Source: Phaeoceros laevis (lineage: Eukaryota; Anthocerotophyta; Anthocerotopsida; Notothyladales). From it: 56,456 bases of DNA. Positions 9,366-20,945 of the stretch are shown piece after piece. The number at the start of each line of letters is the position of its first letter. The first letter of the stretch is position 1. The stretch covers positions 1-56,456 of the forward strand of contig JBNGIQ010009385.1 in NCBI GenBank assembly GCA_049999765.1, read 5' to 3'. Below the pieces are notes generated by a model, which saw nothing but the letters and a program-made list of their open reading frames with translations, was not told the origin of the DNA and did not search any database. The position numbers and the translations under genes were made by a program.

Positions 9366-11393
9366 CCTCCAAAGATGGCGGCTGAGCTATTTTGTTGGAC
9401 CAGGTCTTTTCCACATCCTGTAGCTTGCCCTCTACCTTATCAGCAGCTGCCGGTATGTGAATTCTTAGCTGGTTGGAGTGGATTTCCTCGTTCAGCTCCG
9501 AGAACAATTGTTGGGCCATGCCCACGCTCCCACACCCGAATACTGACCATGACCATGGATGTCTTGCCTTACACGTCTTACTGGATTTGCTGAAAGCCTC
9601 TAGCTTAACCATGTAGAGCTGATCCTCTTGCGCCTTTTCCACATCTTTTACCTTGCCGTTTACCTCATCGGTGGATTCCGGTGTCTGGATTATTGGTTGC
9701 TCAGAGTAGATTTCATCGTTCAGCCCTGAGGTTGATTGTGGGGCTATTTCCACGCTTCCCAAGCACTCGCCTTCACACTCGAGTGCTGAGTTGGAACCAC
9801 TGGTGGTGATGTGCTTATCCTCAAGCCCATCATGGACGGACGTATTATTGGTTTTACTGAAGGCCTCTTGCTTAACCATGTAGGGTCGATCCTCTTGCTC
9901 ATCCTTGTCAAAGTTGTTGGTTTGTTGCAAGGCCTCTATGTTCTTATCCTCTACATCATCTTTGGTAGCCTTAGTGGTTTTTCGCAAGGTCTCTAGCTTA
10001 ACCAGATTCTGCTCATCCTCTAACTCATCCTTGTCAGGCTTGCTGGTCTTTTGCAATGGGTCAGGCTTACTGGTCTTTTGCAATGGCTCTAGATTAGCCA
10101 TGTTTTTATGCTTGTTGATGCGATTAAGAAGTTCAGCTTTCTCTTTAATGAGGTTTGTCGTACAACTTCTCCACATCTCTTGCTGTGCCTGCAAGCAATT
10201 GGCCAAGCTCAACTCCCTGCGTGCCATGGATTGCTGCCTTTGCTCAAATTCCTCCTGGATCTGGTGTTGTTGCCTTTGCAGGTCTTGAAAGCTCTTCTTC
10301 GATTTCACCATCTCATCGCAAATTATCTTGAGGAGATGCTCATTCTCAGACATCTCCATCTCCAGCTCCGCCAAGGAAGCTTGGGAGTTTTGGAGCTTCC
10401 CCTCAAGCTGGGTTCGGAGGGTGACTTCTTCTTCATGCATTCGTTTGTATGACTTCAAACCAGGTATGGGGTGCATCAGCGCCAGTCCTGTCCTTTCCTG
10501 CATGTCAGGACCGCTATGCTGGTTGTCCTCCTCCCTTGCGTTGAGTATTTTTCTTGCTTTTCTCAGGTCCTCCATCTTTTCTTTGCTGGAAAGAGCCAGC
10601 ACTCGGGCTTGCTCTTGCCTAAACTTCCTATCACGGGCTCTCCACCCGACCTCCGCTGATATGAACTCCGCCAAGTGGACTTCCAGCCCCGCGGTGTAAC
10701 GCTGCATCCCCCCTAGCTCAACTCGAAGCAACTTGTTTTGTGCCTGCTGTTCCTTCACTGTGGCTTTGGTTTGCACCAGTTGTTGGATAGTTGCTTCCAG
10801 TAGTTTTCCCTTGGCCGACAAGGGGCAGCACGAAGCCTTGTGGTATGCAGTTGATGTAATAGTCTCCAATTGCCGGCGCACACTTCTTATCTCCTCCATG
10901 TACGCTTCTGTCTCCATGCTCAAGTAAAGGTCCTCATCCCTGCACACATAAATGGTCAGGCCTGGAAGTGGCATGCGCAACATTAAATATGTACTGCATA
11001 AGATGAAGGCACTAAATATCTTAATGAGCCAGAAATCGAAATTAGGGCTGAAATCAACTTATCCACAAGCACGCATATGTATTGTATGCTGGTGTGTTAC
11101 CTCTTTAGAGCCTCCATCAATCTGACGTTCTCCGCGCAGAACGGCGAAGTCCTGTCATTTTGAGTCTGGAGAAGCCGCAAATGTTCTTCGACCGCAAGAT
11201 GCTCTTGCCTCAGAAAGTCTTGTGCGGACATGCTGCCATTTGCTAACTCATCAATTCGCCGAACCTGGTCTTCGGGAGACCGGGGCATCATTGTTGCAAG
11301 CGGTGTGTGTGTGTATGTGGACGAGAGTGTGTAACTTAGCGCAAACAACAAACTGGCACTGCTCGATCGGTATCTGGGGTATCTGGGGAGCAT
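9259..11393 (-). CDS. Long coiled-coil protein of unknown function
   Basis: Two exons, 11393-11101 and 10939-9259, joined across a clean GT-AG intron (AAAGAG|GTAACA ... GTGCAG|GGATGA). The frame holds 657 residues from the ATG at 11393, or 623 from the ATG at 11291, which is my preferred start because the upstream part is low-complexity. The first 330 residues are rich in Glu, Lys, Gln and Leu with heptad spacing, typical of a long coiled coil. The rest is acidic with short degenerate repeats (PLQKTSKPD occurs twice, and VKLEAFSK-like units recur). A basic Arg/Ser tail follows. No catalytic domain or known family was recognised; a structural or scaffold role is only a guess. An AT-rich TATA-like stretch lies near 11440. 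Confidence 0.65.
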
Positions 11394-11735
11394 TGTTTGC
11401 GTACGCTGTACATTTAGTCTGCTCCAGAGGCTCCTACATTATATTGGGGCCACCGCCTTAATTTAGTCTAACAGGAAACAAATTAGAAATTTCCATGACA
11501 GGAGTCTTTCCCGGAGTCCCGGACCCGAAAAAAGGAAAAACGAGAAAGACACTTTCCCGGACTGGTTTCACAAGCTATATATACAACCATATACAACCAG
11601 TTTTACAAAATTTACTTCATAACTTCAAAGAGAATTACAAGTAATTAATTTAACTGTAACTTACATAATATGATTATGATATAATGTAAACATATGTAAA
11701 TATGTAAACATATGTTGTTACAAATTTGAACTTGA
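11394..11735. other. Intergenic, AT-rich
   Basis: Contains short TTTCCCGGAGTCCCGGAC-type repeats near 11500-11570, then AT-rich sequence that is probably the 3' UTR of the TBP-like gene. No gene seen. Confidence 0.5.
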
Positions 11736-12524
11736 CTACATGGCCATTTGCATAAATTCACAAATGGGCAATTGTCCTATCGTAAGTTCACTAAAGTTAA
11801 AAGCACTTGTTTCTAATGCTATATCTTTGTTTCTCTTCAAGGTTGGTGGAAAATCGTTTTTCAAGCACATCGAGTCTGGCTTCCTCTTCAAGCAGTTTCT
11901 CTCCAATGTCTTGCGATCTACCAACATTGGTTTGTTCTGCTTGGCTTGTATAACAAAAGGATGAACAACCTCGAATCCCTTATAAATATCATGCAAGTTT
12001 GTTGCACCGCTTACATAGACCCGTCCGGATGACAAAACACTAACGACCACATTGGACTTTTTTATCACCATGATGTGTTGTACGGCTTGGCTATTCCATT
12101 CTGTTCTTCCAAAGTACTGGGTTTGGGCTTGGAGTAACATTCTCAATTCATCCAAAGACACTGGAAATATGTCAGCATCTGTTGTCTGCCCCACCATGGT
12201 CTCTTCTTTGAAATCCAAAAGATCTGCACGCTGGTAACTTCCTATCCTTTGAACCATGCGCACCAACTTTTTTGCACCAAGTTTGGCATCCTTAATAGTT
12301 TTTGCACCTAAAATCTGCACCTTACCAGATGCATGCAAGACAAATGATAACTTGGGCTCTTTCAACCGCAATAAATAGCGATCGCTGCTATGTATACTAT
12401 TGCTGGATGACCCAAGCTGCTCTTGCAAAGACAAAATATGTAGCTTGATTCCCAAGTCCATCCAACATGTGTGGGTAATCTTGAGAGCAAGCTGTCTCGC
12501 CATGTCTTCGCATTCGGAATTCAT
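11736..12524 (-). CDS. Divergent TATA-binding-protein-like protein
   Basis: Intronless frame for 262 residues, starting at the ATG at 12524. The central 180 residues follow the two-repeat saddle of TBP. Repeat 1 has LRLKEPK, the HASGKVQILGAKT strand turn and the KLGAKKLVRMVQRIG helix. The link DFKEETMVGQ matches TBP's DFKIQNIVGS. Repeat 2 has PVSLDEL, VLSSGRVYVSGA and YKGFEVVHPFV. When aligned by hand, the four phenylalanines that TBP inserts into the TATA minor groove fall on Ser, His, Ala and Leu. It may therefore fold like TBP and bind TFIIA/TFIIB-like partners without classical TATA binding, as metazoan TRF2 does. About 70 extra C-terminal residues, basic at first, have no TBP counterpart. 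Ordinary plant TBP genes have introns, so a retrocopy origin is possible. Confidence 0.75.
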   Translation of the reverse strand: MNSECEDMARQLALKITHTCWMDLGIKLHILSLQEQLGSSSNSIHSSDRYLLRLKEPKLSFVLHASGKVQILGAKTIKDAKLGAKKLVRMVQRIGSYQRADLLDFKEETMVGQTTDADIFPVSLDELRMLLQAQTQYFGRTEWNSQAVQHIMVIKKSNVVVSVLSSGRVYVSGATNLHDIYKGFEVVHPFVIQAKQNKPMLVDRKTLERNCLKRKPDSMCLKNDFPPTLKRNKDIALETSAFNFSELTIGQLPICEFMQMAM

Positions 12525-12663
12525 CTCGGATTTTTGGAGAACAGCTACGGTAATGGTTAGAAAAGGACATCAAGGACGCCAACAGGAAGGACCAACACAA
12601 GTACGTGCAAGATAAGCCTCGTGTGAGATGTGATAGATGCTTAGAGATGTGGATGAATGCCTC

Positions 12664-12672
12664 ATATATAGC
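12664..12672 (-). promoter_or_regulatory. TATA box upstream of the TBP-like gene
   Basis: CTATATATG on the minus strand, about 140 bases before the ATG at 12524. The position suits a short 5' leader. Confidence 0.5.
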
Positions 12673-13224
12673 AGACTACTGGCCAGGTACCGAGCACCAA
12701 GGAGCGTGTTGTCTGCAGAGGAGGGGATTTGGGACCGTGCTGACTCGAGAAAGGGCACGTAGGCCGAGTGCCAAGGAGATATATGTTCGAATGGTGTATG
12801 CTGAGAGCCTCGGTTGTCAATGCCGGAACACATCATCCTGCAGACCTGACCCCACAGACTGCATATAAACCAATTTTCAAAATTTGCAAGACCTTCCAAG
12901 GGTTCCCAACGATTAAATGGGCTCAGTTGGCATGATTGCTAGGAAGCATGAGATGAAGCAGGCCGTTTCATATCATATCATAACATATCATCCTCACCAG
13001 GCCCGCTGACCTGGCGTGTCTTTCCAGAGGAGAAGACAAACCAAACAGATGCACCCAGTTGCTATCCTCACATAAATCCCTGGATGGTCACAAGATGAAT
13101 AATGCTATAAAAGCCTTCTTCAGAACATCAAATCCATATGCATGACATTAGTAGACAACAAATAGAGCACAAATACCCGATGCCTCAAGCACAAGAAGCT
13201 GCTCTTTCAGGTGAATCAGAGTTC

Positions 13225-13566
<342 letters not shown>

Positions 13567-13926
13567 TCAGGACTTGCAATTTTAAGTCAATGGCAGAGAA
13601 GGATTTGATTTCACTTCTCGTGCGCAGCATTATTCACAGCAAGCTGGTTTGAGAAATGAGACAGATGTGAGGGTGGGAATGGAGGAGAGACTGAGGGGCT
13701 ATGAGGGCAGCCAAAGAGAACTTTGGTCAGTGGGCCCATGTATATAAATGAGGAGAGAGCGGCCTCGTTGTTAGAAAAGATGGTAAGAGATAAACTTCAG
13801 GCACTCTTCCAGGGCAGAGTATAGTAAAGTGATGAAAGGGTGAGGGTGACATCGGTTTGGGAAGGTCTACACCTGGAAATAATTTCGCGGCTGATATATG
13901 CTCTATCTACTGCAATTTTCGGAGTG

Positions 13927-16864
13927 ATGGGGGCTACGAGTGTGTCCCCAAACTGCGGCAGCACTCCGGGGGGCAGCATGTTCTCCCCAGACACCTTTGC
14001 GGACTTGGGACTATCACCGCCACTTGCCCAGCACATCGAAGGTATGCGCCTCTGTCACCCCAAGTGACCCTGCTCAAGCATGGCTGAGCAATTTCGAGTG
14101 ACTAGTATGTGCTTGTGACTGACGCAGATCGACTTGGCTTCAAAGCGCCGACTCGCATACAGCAGAAGGCCATTCCCGTGATTCTGTCGGGGAAGGACGT
14201 GTATCCTTCTTCCCAGCTGGGTCTGTCTGTGTGTGCTCCTTTTTTTTGCCTACTCGTTCCCTCGTGTGGAATCCTTTACTGGATGCCACACAGCCTCGTC
14301 AAAGCTGGAACAGGAACTGGCAAAACTCTGTCCTACTTGGCTCCGATTGTGGACTATTTGCAAGCCTGCACGTCCCGTGTAACGAGGGCCGATGGGACAT
14401 TGGGTAAGGATTCAGCAGCCCTCTCTACTATCAGCACCTAATTGTTGCCACCACTGCCCTTCCGTACTCCGCCTCCTAACAACGCCAAGGCCAGCACTGG
14501 TGCTGGTGCCTACCCGGGAGCTGTGTGCGCAGGTTTGTTCCGTTGCGGAGCAGCTTGTCCGCCGCTTCATCTGGCTCGTACCAGGTTGCGTCATGGGTGG
14601 TGAGAACCGCTCAAAAGAAAAGGCACGACTGCGGAAAGGTTGTTCACTTATCCCGATGAGTTGGGTGTCATCTGTTCGCGTTGGTCTATCTGTGCACTTA
14701 TCACCTGATTCAGAGTCTGGACAAATTTCTTTCTTTTTTTCCTGCATCCTCGTCATGTGAGGCATGGGAGCTTAAGGCAGATACACTGGCAGGTATCACA
14801 CTGCTAGTTGCCACTCCTGGTCGACTTTTGGACCATTTAAAGAACACCACTTCATTCCGGCATGATCGCTTGCACTGGGTAATATTTGACGAAGCGGACA
14901 GGTATGATTCCCCCTATTGTGCTTTGCTTAGTCCTTTGTTGTGCAGAACTTTCAGCCCATCGTAGTCACAATTTCATGATAAGGACTGCTTGTGGAGGTT
15001 CCTGCTATACTTGTTGCATTTGTGCCACCCTTTGGAAGGATTGACAGTAGGCTTTGCTAAAGCAATGTGCCGTTGTGGTGGCAGATTGCTTGATTTGGGC
15101 TTCAAGAAAGATATCCAAGAAATATTAAGTGTACTGGATTCACAGATGGGGACCCTCACCAGCTTGCCGGCCAGGCAACATGTGCTACTCTCTGCAACTT
15201 TGAATGAGGATGTAAACCAGCTGGCAACACTGAGTTTAAAGGATCCAGCAGTTATTTTCGTCGAAGCCCAGGATACAGGAGCTGACGCAGCCCAGAAAAC
15301 TAAGGGCTTATTGCAAACGGTGACAGATATTGGAGAAATGAAAGACAATGATAGTCGTCTTGACTACTGCATCCCACAGCAGCTCTCGCAGAAACACATT
15401 CTAGGTATGCATCCAATACCATTACAGAAGATGAGATACGTTCCTATGTGGGGTTAAGATTTTTGACAAGCCGCTTTTTACAGTGGCCTTGTTTTCGCCT
15501 GTGCCATTTCATATGTCTCCTCCTTGATGCAATGGACAAAAGTATTGTGATTAGATAGTTCTTGTAGGCATGATGCAAAGTGGTGCTACGGACAGGCTGT
15601 AGGTTCCAGCACGCTCATTATGGTGCACATGTAGGACTTGATGCTAAAGTTGACTATCTGTCTGGTTGTGGAATTTGTGAAAATGATCTGTGAGGTTAGT
15701 ATGACGCTGTCAAGGTGTAGTTTCGTGCAGGCTAAGGCTTATCGCTCTTCTTTATCTGATTCACCACAAGGCAGTGTCTGATGAGGCTTGCAAGGTAGCA
15801 TCCTTACTTTGACGAGATGCGGAGGATGTCTGTTAGATCAGAATTTGTTTTTTCGCTGTGAGCAGCTTGTGTTCCACAGAATTGCTTAGAACTAATGCTA
15901 CCTGCGTGATGGCAGCTGGTCGTTTTCTTCTCTACATGTGACTCCGTGGATTTTCACTTCAGTTTGATCAAAAACTTTCACTGGTCATTTAAGCCCAAAG
16001 AGAAGGGCAGTGCCCATGTGAATCTATTCCCAGGTGGCTGCTTTCGACTGCATGGAAATATAGACCAAAGGGAAAGGATGAAGTCTTATATGGAATTTGG
16101 CAAAGCCGCTCCTGCCCTTTTATTGTGTACAGATGTTGCTGCAAGGGGTTTGGATTTTCAAGACGTGACATGCATTATCCAGTATGACCCGCCCGGCGAG
16201 GCCGAGGACTATGTGCACAGGTGGGTAAGGGCAGCAGCGTTTACTCGTTTGTTACATTAACTTGTCTCTAACAGTTCATTGCTGTGCAAAAGTGCAGGGT
16301 AGGAAGGACAGCACGGCTGGGTCGTACTGGTGAGGCAGTGTTATTTCTGCAGCCAACCGAAGCAGGATACGTGAGTGAGCTACAGGAGCATGGCGTGATC
16401 TTGAAGAAGCTTGGCGTTGGTGATGCATGGCTTTGTGGGGAAAAAGAATGTAAAGAAGGTGAACCGAACACGGCACAAATCCATCCTGCTGCAGTTGCGA
16501 TGCATAAAGGCTTGGAGGCCTTCATATCTAGTCGGGTAGGTTTTGCCGTTGTGGTTGGTAGAATTCTGGTTGTTTGGAAGCGCATAATCTGATGTTGGGT
16601 GGCTGGCAGCATGAGCTGAGGCAGTTGGCGGTGGATGCATTTCGATCTTATGTTCGGGCATATGCTGTACATCGTGGCGAGCTGAAGAAAATTTTTCATG
16701 TCAGGAACTTGCATCTTGGTCATGTCGCAAAGAGCTTTGGCCTGAGTGATGCACCTTCGCTGTTAGAGCACTCGTCTAACAAGGTGGCTCTCAAGCGGGA
16801 ACGTGCTGAGCTTCAGCGGAGAAAAATGAAGAAAAGGCGGACCTTGGATCCAGCCTCGGAATAG
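13927..16864 (+). CDS. RH17: DEAD-box RNA helicase, RH17/DDX31/Dbp7 type
   Basis: Exons: 13927-14041, 14128-14200, 14294-14403, 14495-14638, 14793-14901, 15085-15404, (gap), 15731-15794, 15916-16220, 16298-16535, 16610-16864. All have matching phases except the join between 15404 and 15731, where a micro-exon of about 10 bases seems to be missing from my model. The product shows the Q motif (GFKAPTRIQ), [36 protein letters not shown] and [10 protein letters not shown] in order. The C-terminal part ([22 protein letters not shown]) is specific to the Dbp7/DDX31 branch, which acts in nucleolar 60S ribosome assembly; a Lys/Arg-rich tail ends the protein. The start at 13927 leaves only a short N-terminus, so an upstream exon cannot be ruled out. 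Confidence 0.88.
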
Positions 16865-17624
16865 GCACTGTAAGCAACAGATCTAGGGACACCGATTACT
16901 GGATGTAGAAAAGCAGAGCAGATGAATGTAGCGAAGTTGGATATAACTCACCCGGTTTACCTTTAACTTGTTAAATCGTTCGCTTATAAGTTTGACCCTT
17001 TTGGATGTACTTTTGCCAAAACCGTTCTAAATATCTGACCCTTCTTCTTGATTTGGATATATGTAGTTATTTTAATATTTTTGTACAATTTGTTGTATAT
17101 ATAGCTTGTGATCTCTGGTATTTTCTTTTGTAGTTATTTTTGTATAAATTTGTTGTATGTATAGCTTCTGATTTCTCGTAAATGAAGAGTTTATGGCGGT
17201 TTGTGATTTCTCCTAAACCAAGAGTTTATGGCGGTTTCTGGTAGTTGAAATAAAGGGTCTATTTTAGTTAGTTATTTAGCTAACAACCACAAAGTAGTTA
17301 CCTAGTTGACGGGTTACTTTGGTTAGTTACTTGGTCAACAACCAAAAAATCGTAACCTAGTTAGTTACCTTCCTATAGGAAGGGACAAGTAGTTAGGGAA
17401 ATATTGCATTTAAAGGAGGCTTCACTTGTTGAATGAGACTTGCCCTGGAGCCTTGCCAAGCTTTCCTTGTGTTCCACATTTATTGTTAGAGAGAGAATCG
17501 TGTGCCACCAATGTGTGTGCCTGCTCACTGTGGTGTGGGCGTGCTCAATTCCAATTCCCATGTGGCTTGGGCTAGCATGTACTTTCTACTACTACAATAG
17601 AGGGAGAATCGTGTTCTTTCCTTG
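16865..17624. other. AT-rich intergenic region
   Basis: After the helicase 3' UTR, the sequence is AT-rich with duplicated phrases such as AAGAGTTTATGGCGGTTT (twice near 17190-17240) and TAGTTACCTAGTT-like words. No gene seen. Confidence 0.5.
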
Positions 17625-17818
17625 CGCATGTGTTTATTTAAATCTAGGAAATCTTACAATCCAATCTTTGCACATGTGTTTATTTAAATCTAGGGANNNN
17701 NNNNNNAATCTTACAATCCAATCTTTGCACATGTGTTTATTTAAATCTAGGGAATCTTACAATCCAATCTTTGCACATGTGTTTATTCAAATCTAGGGAA
17801 TCTTACAATGCAATCTTT
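17625..17818. repeat. 46-base minisatellite across an assembly gap
   Basis: About four copies of a 46-base unit beginning CACATGTGTTTATTTAAATC and containing CTTACAATCCAATCTTTG. Ten N bases at 17697-17706 lie inside the array, so the true copy number is unknown. Confidence 0.9.
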
Positions 17819-17889
17819 GGGTACAAGTACCTTCTAGTGCTAAGCATCTTCCTTGTGTTCCACATTTCCTTAGGTTAGCAGTGGTTCAA

Positions 17890-18660
17890 CATACATTTCC
17901 TTAGGTTAGCCGTAGTTCCACGGGCTTACCCGTGGCTTCCCAGCTGCGCTCGCCCTGACAGTGTCACATCGCTTGAGCTAGGGGAAAGACAGCGTCACAT
18001 CGCGGATTCGCGGGGCTGGAAGTCCACTTGGTGGAGTTCATAGAAGACCATGCATATATAGGATACCCTCGGTGACGATAACAATACATTTCCTTAGGTT
18101 AGCCGTAGTTCCACTGGCTCACCCGTGGCCTCCCAGCTGCGCTCGCCCTGACAGTGTAGACTGCACAAAACTTGTGTGAATGCAGTCCATGCCAGCAGCT
18201 GGAAGCCCCTGAACTCGTGTTGCTGCATTCCGGCTGGCCTGGTGCATGCGTCACTTTCCACCTTTCAACTTGCAAACAATTGTTTGTGACATCAAATGCA
18301 TATGTACAGTCGCTTCCTCCAAGGGCGTGTCATTCGTGGTTCGCGAGCTGCAAATACAGAGCTCCCAGAACCACAATCGCCAAACCCCTGTTGCCAAGAT
18401 GCTATAATTCTCATGAGGAGAAGATTATGCCTACTTGAGGTACTCGTTCGACGTCCGATCCGGTAGCTCTAGAAATAGCCAAAGCTCCATGGGATCCTCC
18501 AAAATGCATGCCTGTTCCCTAGAAAGCTCTTGCAATGCGCCCGTGCTCCAAGCAACCACCATTGCTCCCTGATCGCATTCGTGCCTACAACTATTGACTG
18601 GTCGATTAGTGTGCTCGCTCGCTCTTAAGTTGAGGATGAGATTCAGCGGAAATGATTCCC
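17890..18660 (-). repeat. Dispersed repeat family R, copy 2
   Basis: Inverted relative to the copy at 8470-8995. Its end motif (TTTCCTTAGGTTAGCCGTAG ... GCTGCGCTCGCCCTGACAGTG) occurs twice, at about 17890 and 18083, so the end of the element is itself duplicated. It continues through the CAAACAATTGTTTG palindrome and the CTCATGAGGAGAAGATTATG block. No genes seen; 18660-19045 holds a CT microsatellite at 18941-18964. Confidence 0.75.
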
Positions 18661-19045
18661 TTCTTCAGAAGAGGACCGGGGGTGTACTGTATGTACCCAG
18701 AGACCGGGTTTTTATAGCCATCCTGGCAGGCGGATGGGACCCGCGCAACGTGATCGCCGGCCGAGCTATTCATATTCCCGACCGATTTTTATATTATTAG
18801 CCACGTGCACGCTCGAGTGCATAACGGGTGCTCCAAATGCGGCGGACATCCATGGCTTACTCGTGGACTCGCTCATCACCTCTCAGACTCACTTGGACTG
18901 TGTGCGCAACTTCCCACCTTTCTTGCGAGATGTCCCACGGGCCTCTCTCTCTCTCTCTCTCCCTTGGAAGTAGTTCTATCCTGAAGCCAAGCAGCAGGGT
19001 CCGTTACTCTTTGGAAACACCAGTATCGAATTCGAAGGTGGGAAG

Positions 19046-20632
19046 ATGAGCCTGTGTGGTATTTCCGAGGCTCGGACGCTGTCAGATGTGCAGTTCAGCT
19101 TCGTCCAGTCGATGGTGCTGAGTGCCGCCGTGAAGCTTAACATTGCCAACATCATCGCCGCAGCCGGGGAGGATGCCACGCTGTCGGCGGAGGACATTGC
19201 TGCCAAGCTGCCCACCACCCGGCCCAGTGTGACCAACCTCAAGCGAGTCCTTCGCCTCTTGGTCCTACACAGCATCTTCCGAGCTGAACAACACGGAGGT
19301 GAGCAGGGAACCCGTAGGCCTGCCTGCCTGCTTTTGTGAGCTCCGATTTGTCAAGATTCTTGCAAGCTTACAAGTGTAAAACTTGCTGGTGCACGGGCCC
19401 GTGGCTGTGATGATTCTAACGGACGTGAAACGCTTGAGCATGCATTGGGCTGCAGAAGAAGTGCGCTACGGCCTCACTCCTCTGTCACAGCTGCTGGTGA
19501 GCGAGCAAGTCGGGTCGTTTGCTCCGGTGGTGCGGATGCAGCTGCACAAGAACTGCCTCACTCCCTGGCTCTACCTGGATCAGGCCGTGTTGAACGAGGG
19601 TGTGGAGCCCTTCGATGTGGCCAATGGCGGCAACGACCTGTGGGCTGTCTCCAAGAAGGACCCGCAGTTTGGCAAAGTGGTGAACGAGGCCATGGCCAGC
19701 GCCAGCCATTTTGTGCTCAATGTCGTGCTGCCAGAGTATCAAGGGTTCAAGGAGGTGCAGGTGGTGGCTGATGTAGGGGGCGGCATTGGCAAGGCCTTGG
19801 AGAAGATCATCCAGCACAACCCGCACATCAAGGGCATCAATTTCGACCTGCCCAACGTGGTGGCCACTGCTCCTGAAATACCAGGTGGGACTGAAGTCAC
19901 CTTCTTCAAACTTGTTGTAAGCCGTAAGTTGATGTCCAACACGGACTGGAACGATAGAGCAAGTCAATGAAGATTGTGGGTACTTGAACCTTTCCTGGCT
20001 TTGGCTTTTTCTGTCGGACCTATATGAAATTCTCTGTTGTATGAATGCTCTTCTTCCAGGTGTGACTCATGTAGGGGGCGATATGTTCAAGAGCGTACCT
20101 CAGGCAGATGCCATCTTCATGAAGGTAACCTAAATCCTACGTACTGATTAGGAAGGAGGCCTCATTTGATGAGCAAACTGGAATGTGGCAGCTTAGCTCT
20201 AGAGGTGTCGCAACCTTGGACGTCCTTGCCAACATGTATATGATTTTATTTTCTGAACAATCCTGCCCATGAACCAATGAGCTGATATCTACTGCTTGGT
20301 GCCTAATGTTCATTGTTGTCTGCAAGCAGTGGATTCTTCACGACTGGTCCGATGAGCAGTGCATCCAAATCCTGAAAAACTGCCACAAGTCTCTGCCGGA
20401 AAAAGGTGGAAAAGTGGTGCTGGTGGAAATGGTGGTACCCCCGCCCGATCACAAGGACCTCGACGAGCTCCGAGCTGCAGCAGTGAACGATCTTCTCATG
20501 CTGGCACATGTGAGCGGCAAGGAGCGCACGGCGGCAGAATGGGGGGCGATCTTCTCCGCAGCAGGATTTTCCAAGGAGCTCACATTCTTGTTGCAACCTG
20601 GCGGCCACTCGATCATCGAAGCACGGAAATGA
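19046..20632 (+). CDS. SAM-dependent O-methyltransferase, COMT family
   Basis: Four exons (19046-19298, 19456-19884, 20060-20124, 20330-20632) join in frame to 349 residues, the usual length for plant class II phenolic O-methyltransferases. The N-terminal dimerisation helices are followed by the SAM-binding loop VADVGGGIG near residue 185, and by the catalytic-base segment WILHDWSDE, whose His is the general base of the family. Late helices include RTAAEW and a GFSKE segment. Such enzymes methylate hydroxyls of phenylpropanoids, flavonoids or other phenolics in the cytosol; the substrate cannot be told from sequence. The intron positions are clean GT-AG. A CT microsatellite lies just upstream in the leader. 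Confidence 0.9.
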
Positions 20633-20945
20633 CCCGCCAGGCTACTGTAAGTAGCGCAACCAGCACACCAGCACACCAGCACAGTGCACGAAATGCACAG
20701 GAACATTATGGTCAAGACTTGAGTATTCGTGTTAGAGTACTGCATTGTACGTCAGCACGCTCGAGGTAATTACTTCAGTCTAGATAGCGTCAATTTTGCT
20801 ACCTTAGGGGCACCTTGGGTAGTGCCTCGATTTCAGCACTGTACTGAGATTCATTGCATTCACCTACTGTACATATCTTACATTCATTCATCTCCATTCT
20901 TCTATCTTTCATTCATCTACATTTGTATGTCAAGTTTCTTCCTGG

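Noticed and set aside
17625-17818. CRISPR-like array
   Set aside because: Units are contiguous copies without distinct spacers; a plant minisatellite.
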